A stretch of 64,000 nucleotides of DNA. It comes from Punica granatum (Eukaryota; Streptophyta; Magnoliopsida; Myrtales; Lythraceae). A model generated the notes under the pieces. It was given only the letters and a program-made list of their open reading frames with translations, searched no databases and had not been told where the DNA came from. The position numbers and the translations under genes were made by a program. Shown piece by piece: positions 45,796 to 57,610 of this stretch (positions within the stretch are counted from its first letter, which is position 1; each line of letters starts with the position of its first letter). The stretch is from positions 28,459,122-28,523,121 of the forward strand of contig NC_045129.1 of NCBI RefSeq assembly GCF_007655135.1. The letters are read 5' to 3'.

Positions 45796-48700
45796 TTATA
45801 GCACTAAGAGACTTCTCTTTCCAAGAAGCGGCAAGTTAGAATTCGTGCTCCCAGTCACCACAATTCCTGGAGATGAATAACTTCGATAACAGTAAGTTCC
45901 AAATCTGCTTAGAGAAATCATAGGTGAAAAAGAGATGATCACGTGATTCCACAGCTGCACTACAAAAGTTACATACATAAGCTCCATTGAGACAAGCCCC
46001 GTTTGACAATCTTTCTTTCGTGACCAGCCTATCAATGATGGCTAACCAAGAGATGAATGAAGCACGTGAGAAATGGCCTTGGAACCACAAAAGTTTATGC
46101 CATGGGACCTTTGCCTTCCTTGGTCGGAGATCTTACCATAGCTTGGAGGTGCTGAACTTCAAAGTTGTAGCATTCCATAGCATCGTGTCAACATTTGCTC
46201 GAATCACAGAAGAGCTGGCCTGATTGATAATCCTGATGGCTTCAGAGTTTACGCTTCTAGATCAGCTCCATTGCCCATTTTGAAGGATAACACTGAGATT
46301 ATCATGAGGTTTAATGGAGGGAAAGCATTGGAAACCCCTCGAAACAAGAGGCCCAAGAGAAGACCACGAGTCATACCAAAAAGAGATGAGTTGCCATCAC
46401 CAACCTTTCAAGTTACAACATGTTTGATGATAGGCCGCAGTTTAAGTAATTTGTTCGCAGCACAAGAGAAGTTGCTTTAGCTATGGACAGCCCATAAAGA
46501 TCTGCCCTTTAGTATGTAGCATCTCATCCAAGCAACCCAAAGAGAACCTGCATTTATCATAACAACCAAAGATTCCTCAAAATGCATATCTTGTTCCATA
46601 CTTCCAGCTCCTTGACTCCTAGACCACCCTCACTCTTGGGGAGGCATACACCATTCCATTTAACTTTGGCTCCTTTTGCATTAGTTTCATTTCCTTTCCA
46701 AAGAAGGAACTGCATTTATGTTGCACCACCCTAATGACCTTCTTAGGAAGAATCAAATTGCTGCACCAATAGTTAGCCATGCTAAACATGACAGAGTTAA
46801 TAAGTTGTAATCTACCCGCATAAAAGAGAAATTTGGAAGTCCAGCTCTTAATACAAGTAACAATTCGATCAATAAGTGGTTTGTAATCCTTTGAAGAGAG
46901 CTTTTCAAACACTACAGGCATTCCAAGATACTTGATTGGTAAAATACCTTTTTTAAATCCAGAAAGGGCCAAGAGTTCTTCTTGTTGAGGTGTAGATAGT
47001 CCACCAAAGAATAATTCAGTTTTTTCAGGGTTGAACTTCAATTCCGAAAGCCGATAAAAATCTTCCAGAACATGCAAAATACCCTGCAGGGAGCTCACAG
47101 ATCCATCAAAGAACACAAATATGTCATATACAAAGCAAGGATGCGTGAGATTGAGCTTTTTGCTTCTCGGATGAAACTTGATATTTCCTCTTTTGAAATA
47201 TCCAGCAAGAGAGCCATTTATTAAAGGCCCGTTTGGATCGTAAGAAATTTGATTTTAACTTTAAGTTTAACTTTAACTCAACACACTACACAACAAAAAT
47301 ACACATTTCCGAAGTCAAATTTATAATTACATCTCATTTGTCCTTTTCCACAATCAAAATCAAAATTAAAATCAAAGTAACTTTAACTCCGAATCCAAAC
47401 GGCCACAAGTAAAGTCAACAAGAATTGCCAATTAACAAAGCCAAATGCCTTCATCAAATAAATCTTGATAGCACACCTTTTATAAATAACTCGCATATTA
47501 TAATTATGCAGGAGCTCATGTTCCAGGAGGATGTTATCGGAAATTCTTCTACCCTTCACATTAGTACTCTGATTCCAACTTATAAGGTCAGGCATCACCA
47601 ATCTCATTATGTTCGCAAGTAGCTTCGTGATGCACTTATACACAATATTACAATAAGAAATAGGTCTAAAGTCCTTCATAGATTCAACATTTATCTTTTT
47701 TGGAACAAGGGAGATAATGGTCGAATTCACTTGCCTCATTAGCTTGCTAGTAGCGAAGAAGTGAAGGACAACCTTGCTAAATGAATCCCCCGTAATCGAC
47801 CAAGCCACTTTAAAAAAATGTGCTGTAAAGCCATCAAGACTCGGTGCCTTATTGTCATCCATTGAAAAAAAAGGCTTCTTTGATTTCCTGAGCAAGAACA
47901 GGAGCTAAAAGCAAATCAACAAAATCAGATGAGACAATTTTCAAGTTCAGAGTAGCGAGATCATCACAAGTAGAGTGGACATTAGGATCGCATGAGCCAA
48001 GCAGCCGTCAATAAAATTCCACAACCTCTTGTCTAATATCTATTATACTTTGCAGTCTTTCGCCATCCTCAGTGACCAGCATACGTAAAATATTTAGAAA
48101 ATTTCTAGCTTTCATCGAATTATGAAACAAAATTGTGTTTTGGTCTTCCAACTTTAACAAATTTATTCTTGATTTTAACTTGAAAAAAGCCTCTTCTTCC
48201 TTCACTGCTGCTAGATAATTCCTTTGCAATGTCTTTTCAAGATCTAAAGGGGAGGCAGGAGGGGAATCACCGAGAATAGAAAGTTGTACTTTGTCAAGCT
48301 CAGCCTTGATCAGAGCTATCTTCTCAAAATAATCCCCTGTTTTTTTGTTACAGAGTCTCAGCTTAGTTTTGAGGTTCCGAAACTTAATATAATTGAGTCA
48401 TTGGGTCACCCAACACTTCAGAACTCCATGTCTCAATTACTGTTGTCATAAAGTCAGGACGAGAGCTCCAGAAATTGAAAAACTTGAAAGGCTTAGGCCT
48501 CGAGTTCTCTAATACAATGAGTGATAAAATAGCTAGGTTGTGATCAAAAAGCCCAAGGGGAAGAATTCCACTCTAGAAAAAGGATGAGCCTGTGCCCAAT
48601 AGCTGTTCAGAAGGACTCTATCGATTTTCCTCATCTGAAAGCCAGTTTTTTGCTTGTTATTCCATGCATAGAAGCAACCCGAGAACGAGTGGTCCATCAA

Positions 48701-49210
48701 ACTCGTTTCAAATAAAAAATCCTAAAGCTCATGCATGCTTAAGTCCATCTCTGCCACCTTGTTTGGGTATAAGATTTTCGCCAGGATTACAAACGGAGTT
48801 AGAGTCCCTAAGTACTGTCCAGAGACTAAGAGTTGACAGGCTTAGACTATGTAAGCTAGTCCACAAATGCCTCTTATCCAATTGAGAATTGGAAGCATAG
48901 ATGAAAGTGCAGAACACATGAGAGGCATTTTTCGGTTGATTTGCAATGCACAAGCTGGTCAGACAAAAGGAGGATGTCCAAATCAATAGAACTTTGCCAA
49001 AGCAAGCAAATCCTTCCAATTTTCAGCATGAGAGTGATTAGTCATCCATTTCTAGCCTCTCCAGCTACTACAAAACTTCTGAATATTGGGGGCTCTGATA
49101 CGGGTTTCGAGTACACCCATGATATCCACCTTATTATGTTTTACATGAGCCCAAATGGCCATTTGTTTCAGGGGATCATTGAGTCCCCTGATATTCCATG
49201 AGGATATCTT
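45796..49210 (-). pseudogene. LINE ORF2 (AP endonuclease, reverse transcriptase, zf-RVT)
   Basis: The endonuclease starts at SWNIRGLNDP (about 49200) and ends with a KIDRVLLN block near 48620. RT begins around 47895 with DDNKAPSLDGFTAHFFKVAW, then STIISLVPKK and DFRPISYCNIVYKCITKLLA. After the MITE it resumes at INGSLAGYFKRGN. The catalytic box reads FVYDIFVFFDG in place of the usual FADD, followed by LKFNPEKTELFFGG. A zf-RVT domain (AYVCNFCSAAVESRDHLFF) ends the protein at 45796-46090. Numerous stops (for example near 47990, 48395, 48530) show a dead copy. No C-terminal RNase H was seen. Confidence 0.88.
47226..47404. mobile_element. MITE inserted in the LINE reverse transcriptase
   Basis: A 179-bp insert starts GGCCCGTTTGGATCG and ends with the complement of GGCCGTTTGGATTCG, giving short imperfect terminal inverted repeats, with subterminal aactttaa / ttaaagtt pairs. 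The interior is AT-rich. About 26-30 RT codons expected between FLLTLL and INGSLAG are absent at the insertion point. No clear target duplication could be assigned. Confidence 0.7.
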
Positions 49211-49395
49211 TATCCATGGTCGGGAGGAGATTGTTTGTCCCTTCCCTTCTTACAATTCCTTCTAGACTTCTTTTTCCCTTCTACCAATTGAAACCCAAGA
49301 TCATCTTTATTAGTTGCAACAACACTAACTACACCAGGGGGGCTGCATTCCACATTTTGAATTACTCATACTACAGCTTCTTCAAGTGGCATAAC

Positions 49396-50349
49396 CTATT
49401 TACCAGTTTCCTTCCTCCCACTTTCCCGTGCTTGGACATCTTGTTCCAGTGGAGAAGGATCAGGGAAATGAGGAACTACACAGGGCTGCTCTTCTTCATC
49501 ACTTCCTGCAACTCTCAAAGCACTTACTTCAGTAGTAACCATTGTTAGAGGTTGCTCCTGTTCAGGAGGATCACTAACAATCTGCTGCTCAGATCTCGTA
49601 ACCCTCTGAGCTATTTTCTTCTTGGCACAATCATGACCAAACACCTCGCACTTTTCACACTTACCAAGAAACTAAGGATAATCAACAATAATATCAACCC
49701 AAAAGCTATCAGCTATATCCAATGGCACTACGTCCATCAACTCATCATCAAATGCCATTTCAATGCAAACCTTAGCATAATCGGGATGCAATTAAGAGGT
49801 AGTAGAATTATCCATATAAAGAGGCTTACTAATTACACTAGCTATATAGCTAATTCTAGTTTTGAGGTAAAACTAAAGCGGAATATTTCGTAGTATAATC
49901 AACACCGGAATACGCTTGAGGTTCAGCTTCTCCAATGACAAATCGGGTGTCCATTCTTGAAGAAGAAGAGGCTTGTGGTCAACATGCCATGGCCCCAATT
50001 CAAGCACCCATTGAAGTGAATCGAAATTGGGAAATTGGAAAAGGAAGAGCTGGCCCCTAGTCATGACTCGAACCACCCCTTTCTTCCCCCATAATCAATT
50101 TACAGTACCAGCAAATCTTTTGAAATCAAGGGCCGCACCAAAGAAACGACCCACAAGGGTATTAACCCATTGGAGTCAACCCACCTCTGTTACTTCCTTC
50201 GGTGGCTTTGCCATCTTGCGACCATCCACGCATAGTGGTTCAAAATATTCTAGGGAACAGGCAGGCTTGCCTTTGAACAACCCATTCCAGTTGAGGGGCA
50301 AAGTACGAGCAGACTTTTGAGGGCCAGAGGAGGAACCTGAAGCTTCCAT
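49396..50349 (-). pseudogene. LINE ORF1 (DUF4283 plus CCHC knuckle)
   Basis: The start is MEASGSSSGPQKSARTLPLN at 50349. The DUF4283-type nucleic-acid-binding domain follows (VVRVMTRGQLFLFQFPNFDS, GPWHVDHKPLLLQEWTPDL), then a knuckle KCEKCEVFGHDC (about 49640-49665) and a Gln/Glu-rich tail (RSEQQIVSDPPEQEQPL) to about 49396. In-frame stops are present near 50095, 49790 and 49673. ORF1 proteins of plant LINEs bind the element RNA. Confidence 0.85.
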
Positions 50350-50463
50350 TGCAGGAAAATCCATAAACTCCAATGAGATTCAGGCCAAACCCCCAATTGT
50401 GGCGCCCGAAACCACTACACGGTGCCCTTCCCACGATGGTTTTCTCACCCGAGTCTCAGATTC

Positions 50464-50478
50464 GGGGGGGGGGGGGGG
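50464..50478. repeat. G15 homopolymer in the 5' UTR of the LINE
   Basis: Fifteen G on the plus strand (C15 in the sense of the LINE) lie 30 bp inside its 5' end. The exact length is uncertain because of homopolymer error. Confidence 0.85.
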
Positions 50479-50507
50479 AGGCAAACCCTAGAATGGAGAT
50501 TGGGAAC

Positions 50508-50523
50508 CAACCCTCGAGTATTT
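50508..50523. repeat. LINE target-site duplication (partner at 45447-45462)
   Basis: caaccctcgagtattt here against caaccctcgaatattt at 45447-45462: 15 of 16 bases agree. It fixes both ends of the LINE. Confidence 0.88.
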
Positions 50524-50928
50524 GAACCAAAGTCTTAGTAAAATCTGAATACTTAGCCATAATCTATGTGGAGAGAATTGTCTGACTGCCCATATTTAAT
50601 GCCAACCTAATTTTTGAACTTAAAGTATAATAGTACACGCTTAATTGTTGCTCAAGGAAAGTACTTCTCATGAAACCATAGAACGAGTCTATATAGAATG
50701 ATAGACCCAAATTACCTCATTTGTCGTATGATTACTAGCCGATGCGGATGACCTTAATATGGCATCTTTTTCTGTAGGATCCTAGGTTCATACATTCCTA
50801 TAAATTATTTGTTATTACTTCAAACATTTAATGTAATGGAAGAATAGTATATCTGACCATAGATTAATTCAGTGAAGATGGAAGTGATAGGCACATCAAT
50901 TCCTTGATTTCGGAGACAGGAAAAAGCC

Positions 50929-51845
50929 TCATGAACTCCTTGAGCCATCTTGACCAGGTTGCCCCCTCATCATGCTCAGCTTCGATTCATACTTTGCCTT
51001 TAAGGCTACTTTATCCGCCATGAATTGGGCCTCTTTCCTCCACAAAGAAAAAGGTATAACAAAAATACTGAATGCCCTAAGACGTCCAGGTTTCTCTGGT
51101 CCCATGACCCTTATTAAACTATCATTATAACTCAGTGGTTTTTTAGCCAACTCTGGTTGCTTGATTTCTACTTCATCTAACTCTAATTGCAAATTCAAAA
51201 ATCAAATAGATATCAATAATTTGTTTAACCATGAAGAATCAAATGGTAGTTAACTATATTATCATACAATGATTTTTCTAAACTCTTCATCAGCAGGCTG
51301 ACCATCATGTTGATGCGCAATGCGAAATACCAACGATGGATGTGAATGTGAACCATTAGGCCTTTTCTTCCGCTGTTATCATCATAAACAACATAAGAAA
51401 TTTATAAATAAGCTGCTAATAACATGTTGTCTTACCAATTTTATTCATAACCAATTACCTCATCAGCATAAATTTGATTAAAAAGTTTTGAACCAGTTGT
51501 GTGCACCAACATTTGCTTTGATCTATTAGCCTTATTAGCTCTGCAAATATTCAGTCAAAACGCATTAACAAAAGAGATGTAAATGTAATTAGAATTGAGT
51601 GTAAATGAAGGAGAAGAAGAGAAAATGCAAAAATGTAACAAAGTTTACTACTGCTGAAAGAGAAAAAGCAGAAATGCAATCATAATTCAATTAAACTAAT
51701 GGAGAATGAAGATAAATGCAACAATATAACAAAGATTAGAGTTGGAGGAGCATATACACAAGAACAAAACTTTAAAATCATTATATTTACCTCGCTTTCT
51801 TCCAACTCCCAACATCATTGATAGTCCACAAAAGTGATGTACAAG
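50929..51845 (-). pseudogene. Transposase_24-type (Ptta/En-Spm, CACTA) protein remnant
   Basis: Minus-strand exons read NDVGSWKKAR (about 51800), then after an intron RANKANRSKQMLVHTTGSKL (51545-51480), then KRPNGSHSHPSLVFRIAHQH (about 51370-51310) and, at 51198-50929, GPEKPGRLRAFSIFVIPFSL with a Lys/Glu-rich end. The order N-K-A-N-R-[SA]-K-Q...TTGSK, then a histidine-containing region, then GPEKPGR is that of the plant transposase family (Ptta/En/Spm, Transposase_24) carried by CACTA elements. The upstream part is missing. Together with the CACTA-like end at 44843, it suggests that the LINE landed inside a CACTA element. Confidence 0.55.
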
Positions 51846-52200
51846 TTAAAGGTTTCACCTGTTGATGCATCATATGTCTCCAATCCATTGAATCATCTTT
51901 ACGGATATCTTATCTACCATAGAGTTTAAAGAAATTAATCGATCCGATGTAGAGTTAAGTAACCTATAACGGGATCCATGCCTTCTCCATGGTCTAAATG
52001 TAGACAATTAGGATTAGGATATCATTCTGACATACCCCGTATGAAGTTCCACTTTGGGATTTTCGAAGTATCATATCCAAGCACCAATTCTTTCAAGTTT
52101 CCTATATTGAATTTGATTAAGAGATCATTGAAGGCAATAGTATTCCCAAGCAATGATGCCCCCAGTGTCCTAACCTTTTCTATATACTCTCGTACCTTGG
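51846..52200. other. No gene recognised
   Basis: AT-rich DNA adjoining the transposase remnant; possibly upstream sequence of the same element. Confidence 0.3.
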
Positions 52201-52745
52201 TCTCACTTTAGAGTATTTAGCATAGATGGGATCACTCTGTGCTAGAAGAATACACATATCTTCCTTTAGACTTTCACTAAGAGAGATTCCCTTTTGGCTA
52301 GAAAGCATAAACGTGAAATCATTTATAAACATATACCTAGGTTTGAAATTTCAGGGTTCAATAAGCTTCCGCTTCTTCCTCAAACTCGTCACCGACATTG
52401 GAGCTTCTTCTGTTCTACAAATACCTCACTCACTCAAGAGGATTTATCACTGGCACTCCCTACGATATTAGACTATTTAGAGAATAGAAAGGTATGTAGG
52501 AGACAAGAGAATTTTAGAAGCTCATTGATGTTATTAGCACACTCTTACTCTTGCTCTACATCCCTGACTAGAAGAGATAACATATATTTATACAAAGCTA
52601 GTGCCCATGGCACTATTAGCCAGCTCATCTTCAATAATAACAACACGACACACCACACAACATGTTGATTACAAAATGACAAGTAAATAGTGCAAATAAG
52701 TATATTAATAGAAGGCACTAAGAGCATCCGATGCTCGTCTACTTG
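52201..52745 (-). other. Possible LTR or promoter-like segment on the minus strand
   Basis: On the minus strand a TATA-type sequence (tataaatatat at about 52581-52591) follows a U3-like region and is followed by a transcribed-looking stretch. No matching second copy or coding sequence was found, so the LTR reading is only a suggestion. Confidence 0.25.
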
Positions 52746-52839
52746 CTACACACCACACACTTACATTATTGTCTGACAAACTTTATTGTTATTGTCTCCA
52801 CTAGCAGGGAGTATATACCCTTAGTATTTGTTGGGAGGA

Positions 52840-55110
52840 GCTTGGTTTTTAGGACTCCGCTATCGACTTGGAAATTCAATTAGTCCCTGTGATCGAGGAC
52901 CCAATTGGATTCGTCACTATACCGTTTTATTTTGCTGGCGAGCCACTTAAATCACCTATGGGTCAGGATACTAACTGCCTAAGGATTTTAAGTTTGACCC
53001 GGTCTTCCAACCAGAGAAATGAGTCTAGGGGCTTTGTTACGAGATTAGAGGCATGTAAGCCAATAACTTACCCTTTCGGTACCCTCCTAGGCTCTTATCA
53101 ATTCCAACACTTTTTATTTTTGAAGTCGAGTTGTTTAACCTGGGGTCAATGTCTTATTCGTGAATGTGCAAAGAAATAAAAGACAAATTACAGACTCTGT
53201 ACGATTTACGTGCTTATATACAAATTATATATGCCGACTCTGAAAAATGGGCCACACATTCTGGCAAAAAATGAAACGGGTCATACCTTCATGCCGGAAA
53301 TAGATAGGTCATACATTCAGGCCAGTCGTTCAGACAAATGGACCGATTGGACCTTCGAAGAGAGGAAAATGGGCCTTGGCCCCTAACCTACAAAATTTAT
53401 GAGTCTATTTTTCTATATTTATTTTATTCACAACATGTCCGATTTTTTCTGATTTTATTAACAAAGCCATATTTACACGATTAGGCCAATTAATCCCAAA
53501 AAATCTACGAAAATAGTCCTAAGTCCCTCAAGGTCAATTTGACCATTAATTTAGATCTTAGAAATCAATTATTTAATCCCCATAATTCTGTGTCGCTATA
53601 CATGATTTTATCGTTTTAATCAATTCACACAAAAAGTTGAGTTTTATATCCAATTAAACCAAGTGGTTGACTTGAACCTGTTTAAGGAATTCTGGGTCCT
53701 AATGACCCACCCTCAAGATTACGTAGACCTTCCTAAGAGTTTAAGACACCCTCATTGGTATCCAATTACCCTTAGTCTCATGTGATTAAGCCAAATATAC
53801 ATAGTTATTACAAATTGACACAACAATTTCATGGTTTGACAGATTTTGACTCAATTGATTACACACAAATTCGGCCCTATACGCACAAGAGATTCGACTC
53901 AATTAGACCTCAATTGCTAAGGTTGAGACCTAATTAGGTCAATTTCGCCTAGATCGGTCTAATTACTCCTAGTTAGATTCTAATTAAGCAAAATCGGACC
54001 TAATAGGACAATAACCCACTCAGCCACATCATCATCCACACTATTAGGGATTCCATTCATCAATTCAAGCAGAAATCAAGACAATTGGCAGCAATTAGGT
54101 CTTATTACATAAGGAGATCGACTAATTAACTCAATTAGCCCATGACTAGGCCTACTTGACCCCTAAATCACCCAATTGACACTCGGATCAACTCAGCAAA
54201 AATTTCCCAGCATGCTTACGAGATCAATTTTGATCTAATTAAATCTAATTGAACTTAGTTAAGCCATATCTCAAGCAGTAGGAAGTTAATTCCACCTAGT
54301 TAAGCCTAATCAAGTCACCAATAATCAAATTGACCCATCTAAGCCTAACTTACCAAAAATTACAGAATGTACATGAGTTCAATTTCATACCAATTTTTTT
54401 TTATTAATTAAGCAAGTTCTAGCCTAATTACTCATAGCCAAGTTTGTAATTTGTCCGATTACACACAATTTGAGCCAAATTGAACCTAATTGACTACAAA
54501 TTGGGCCTAATTACTAAATGACCAGAATATTAACACAAGTAATTAAGTAAGATTAAGCCTAATTAACACGTACCCAAGCTAATTGCAACTAATTACACTT
54601 AATTATACACAAATTGACTTAATTAACACCAAATAAGTCCAATTAACATGCAATTAGTCTTTTCCCATGGGCAATAAAGTTTGATTTAGTTGAGTTTGAT
54701 CCTACCTAAGTATGATACTGCATGATTAATCCTAATTAGGATCTAGTACACAAAAACTACCCACTTAGTCATCTAATCTACATATATACTATCAGCATCC
54801 CGTTTTGACCCACCGGCGCTCAAGAACCATAAAGGAGGACTGGTTCGATCGAAACACGAACTAAATAGATCGGTTCCAGCTCTAGACAGAGGCGCTTGTC
54901 GCCTTTCTCACCTTAGTTCGGGCATGATTCGAACTCTCAAGCTCGGGAATGACAAAATCAGGCTCAAGTTCTACAAATCCTACTATGTAAGTGTATGAAC
55001 TTAAGTGTAATTAGGGATTTTAGGGTTATTTTGGCAGAACCTCAGCACATGAAGTTGGTCAAAAGTCCAATCTTCTGAAAATAACCCTTTATTTATAGGC
55101 AAAAGGGAGT
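52840..55110 (-). repeat. Probable diverged long LTR of a Tat/Ogre-like element
   Basis: Several landmarks of the Ogre-type LTR at 23396 recur in the same order at low similarity: gtctaggggctttgttacga, ccctttcggtaccctcctag, an aaataaaagacaaatta block, a gggccttggcccc block and a long AATT-rich middle. On the minus strand the sequence cctataaataaaggg (55084-55098) gives a TATA box at the U3 side. No gag-pol sits on either side, so it may be a solo LTR. The ends are not fixed. Confidence 0.4.
53820..54740. repeat. Cryptically repetitive AATTA/TAATTG-rich tract
   Basis: About 900 bp consist of irregular recurrences of cctaatta, caattag, aattgac and aattaagcc with a spacing of roughly 10-20 bp. 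No fixed period is visible. It lies inside the probable LTR. Confidence 0.6.
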
Positions 55111-55931
55111 GAGGGATCATTTTGCAAATAACAATTGTTCAGGGGCAAGAACGAAAAAATTATTTTGAAACTTGAGAGCTCCGGATGGGTTCAGCTGTCC
55201 AAACCTATTCGTTTGGACAGCTGGTACGTTCCTATACACAAAGGTGTTATTTTCAACCGCGCCGAAGTCCTAAATTTTCACCTTGGCGGGAGCTCACTTC
55301 AACTAGTTGAACTAAACTGGTTTGGTCGGGCAAACATAACATATATTGTGAAAACATTTCATTTTCATCTTCTTCGGGATTTTAAAGCACATTTGAGTAG
55401 AGAAAAATTATCGAAAAATATCATCAGGTTTAGAAAACACTTTTTAATTGGAAATCATCGCCGATATTAATATTTCTCGCTACATGAGAATATCAATTTC
55501 TCCGTCTCGAACTAATGTCCGATAGAATAATTGAGCTTTTAATTAGAGAAAATTTAACGTGCTTTTTTATCTATAAATATGAGCAATTGGGTTTAAAACA
55601 AGTTTTCCAAAGAGTGGGCATCACGTTTTGAAATTTGTTTTACACGCGCATCCTCGGAGAAAAAAGTATTGTCAATTAACCCGTATTGTTTTGAAAACAA
55701 ACATGAATAGTTGAAATTAAGTACTTAACACTCGAGAACTTATTTATTTATTCTTAAAAGTCTGTCTTATTAGGTGTGATTCTCAGGTACCTTATCCATT
55801 CTCTAATTTTGTGTGCTTCCCAAACGATTATCTTAGCCCAGGTCGGAACGATATGCTTACAGTGTTGCACGTTTATGGTGACGTCATGACTGAGGTTTAG
55901 TCCAGCCATCAAGGGTTAGGCCTTGGGGCAT
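55111..55931. other. No gene recognised
   Basis: Contains a 111-codon plus-strand ORF (55135-55470) with no recognisable motif. A short inverted repeat cagctgtccaaacctattcg / cgtttggacagctg at 55191-55222 can form a hairpin. Confidence 0.35.
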
Positions 55932-57206
55932 TTAGGCCTGGAACTTAGCGAAGTGCTTGTCTTGAATCTCTGCAATCTGTTTCCAAAGCTTGAAAGTCTT
56001 TGGCCTGATCTTCAATTTAGGGCTCTTATCCCAGAACAGTAGAAGCAGATCTTCTACTTTGTCCCGTTGGGTTCTGGCCATATGCCTTCATCCATGGAGG
56101 CAATAGATTTGGGTGGCATTGAGGCTATGACACATCACAGAAGACAAAATACTCTCATTGCTTAGAGAAAATATCTTTTAAGACTGCCTTTAGATACTTT
56201 ATTCTCATTGCCTTCTACTTCAGCTTGTGGACTTGATAGGTATTCTAATAAGTTTCTTCCGCAACTTCTGAATCTGGATGGAGTTATCGTGGGAATAAGC
56301 CTATAGCCTTCGCATGGTTAATATCCCAATACTGATAGGGGTTATAGATTTTCCCTCCCTCTTATCTCTGTTGGTACTGTAGATCAAAGCCGTTACATAC
56401 CTTAGGGAGTACCCCAAGCAACATAGTGCACTCTTGATTGGAGTGAGCAGCTGGTTACATAGCTCATAATCAGATTTATCGATCTCTACTACCTCTACCA
56501 GGTACTCCTTTATGAAGGAGAGACTTTGTTTCTCTAAGAGGTTACCAAACCTTAACCTCAACCATTCCCATACTTCTTCCCATGCGATGACTGGTTCTCA
56601 AAAGAACGTTTCTTAGATCTATAAATCCATGGGATTTGCCTCTTTTTTGTGGTCTGCCCATTGAATTTCTAGTGGAATAAGACATTTAAAGTCTTTTAGG
56701 ATGCATTGCTTTTGAGAGTACTTCTCGAGCAACCCTTCCTCATGCGCCTCCCAGATATGAAGGTGCTATTCTAGCACTCTGAGCCTGCAAAAAACTTCAT
56801 CTATGAAATATTTCAATTTGTTTGAAGTCTTTTTTTATTAACCCTCCTTTTAATCCGGAATACATTAGGATCGATTTTTTAGAAATTTCGAGCTTTTTAA
56901 GATCAAGATCAAAATAATATCTTTGATAATCTCCCATAAGTCTATCTTCTTCATAGCCTTGACCATCAACCTTTTTGGGTTCCTCATGGCTTTTGCCATC
57001 AAGCATTATTGATTTTTCAGAATTTTTGCCCTTAGAGCCCTATCCTATAGGAACTATGGGTCGTTCATGTAGAAATTAAGAGGAACTGAATATTTGTTGT
57101 CAAACATTCCAAATGGCTCTCCCAACAAATCCCGATTTTCCTCAATCTTAGGAATCATAGCATGAGCCATCAGCTCATGAAGGAGATTGAATTTCTTGCT
57201 CAATCT
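55932..57206 (-). pseudogene. Unassigned coding remnants, minus strand
   Basis: Open pieces in series are 57206-57057 (FNLLHELMAHAMIPKIEENR), 57006-56797 (Lys/Asp-rich), 56561-56301 (FIKEYLVEVVEIDKSDYELC, then a hydrophobic part) and 56081-55932 (49 codons, MARTQRDKVEDLLLLFWDKS). Composition is protein-like and the pieces share the strand of the zinc-knuckle region at 57220-57610. One decayed polyprotein is possible. I recognise no catalytic motif (no YxDD, no protease or integrase signature), so no function is given. Confidence 0.35.
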
Positions 57207-57219
57207 CCTCTTTCGAGGG

Positions 57220-57610
57220 ATTAACCTAATGACTAGTGGTCTGGTCATCGTTGTTCATGATAACATTGGAACAAGTCCTTAGTTCGTGTCCATCTTTACA
57301 AGGACACCAAGAACTTTCTCCTTCTGAAGCTGTAGGAATTGGAATTTCTTTGACTATATCCTTCCTAGCCTTCTTGGCTTCCTTGTTTCGAATAGCCTTC
57401 TCGTTCTTTCTTTCATGGTTTTTCCTTTTTGGGCAATATGATGTGTAATGTACTAGCTTGAGACATTTCCAGCATATTACTCTAGGCTGCCCCTTATGGG
57501 ACCAAGGCTTCTAGAGCCCTTTGATTCTTCTCTTCTTCTTAGGACAATCTTGGTAGGAGTGTCCCGCCTTCTTGCATTCCCAGCATACCCTTTTCCTTGG
57601 GTTGGTCCTG
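57220..57610 (-). pseudogene. Decayed protein with three CCHC-type zinc-knuckle-like motifs
   Basis: In one frame on the minus strand come VCWECKKAGHSYQDC (57589-57545), VICWKCLKLVHYTSYC (57478-57432) and WCPCKDGHELRTC (57310-57272, with a shortened C-x-C spacing), linked by Lys/Arg-rich stretches. A TAG lies between the first and second (about 57513) and another after the third (57224). Repeated CCHC knuckles in a basic context are found in gag or capsid proteins of retroelements and pararetroviruses and in some host RNA-binding proteins; the sequence does not decide. The reading looks conserved for over 120 codons apart from one stop. Confidence 0.5.

Larger units (their letters stand above)
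45463..50507 (-). mobile_element. Plant L1-type LINE, nearly full-length, decayed
   Basis: The element reads right to left. Its 5' end is next to the target duplication at 50508, followed by ORF1 (DUF4283 and CCHC), then ORF2 (endonuclease, RT, zf-RVT). A poly(A) tail, seen as a T run at 45460-45469, lies against the other target copy. The target duplication is caaccctcgaRtattt, 16 bp, at 45447-45462 and 50508-50523, with one A/G difference. Many stops and frameshifts interrupt both ORFs, and a 179-bp MITE sits in the RT. Confidence 0.9.
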
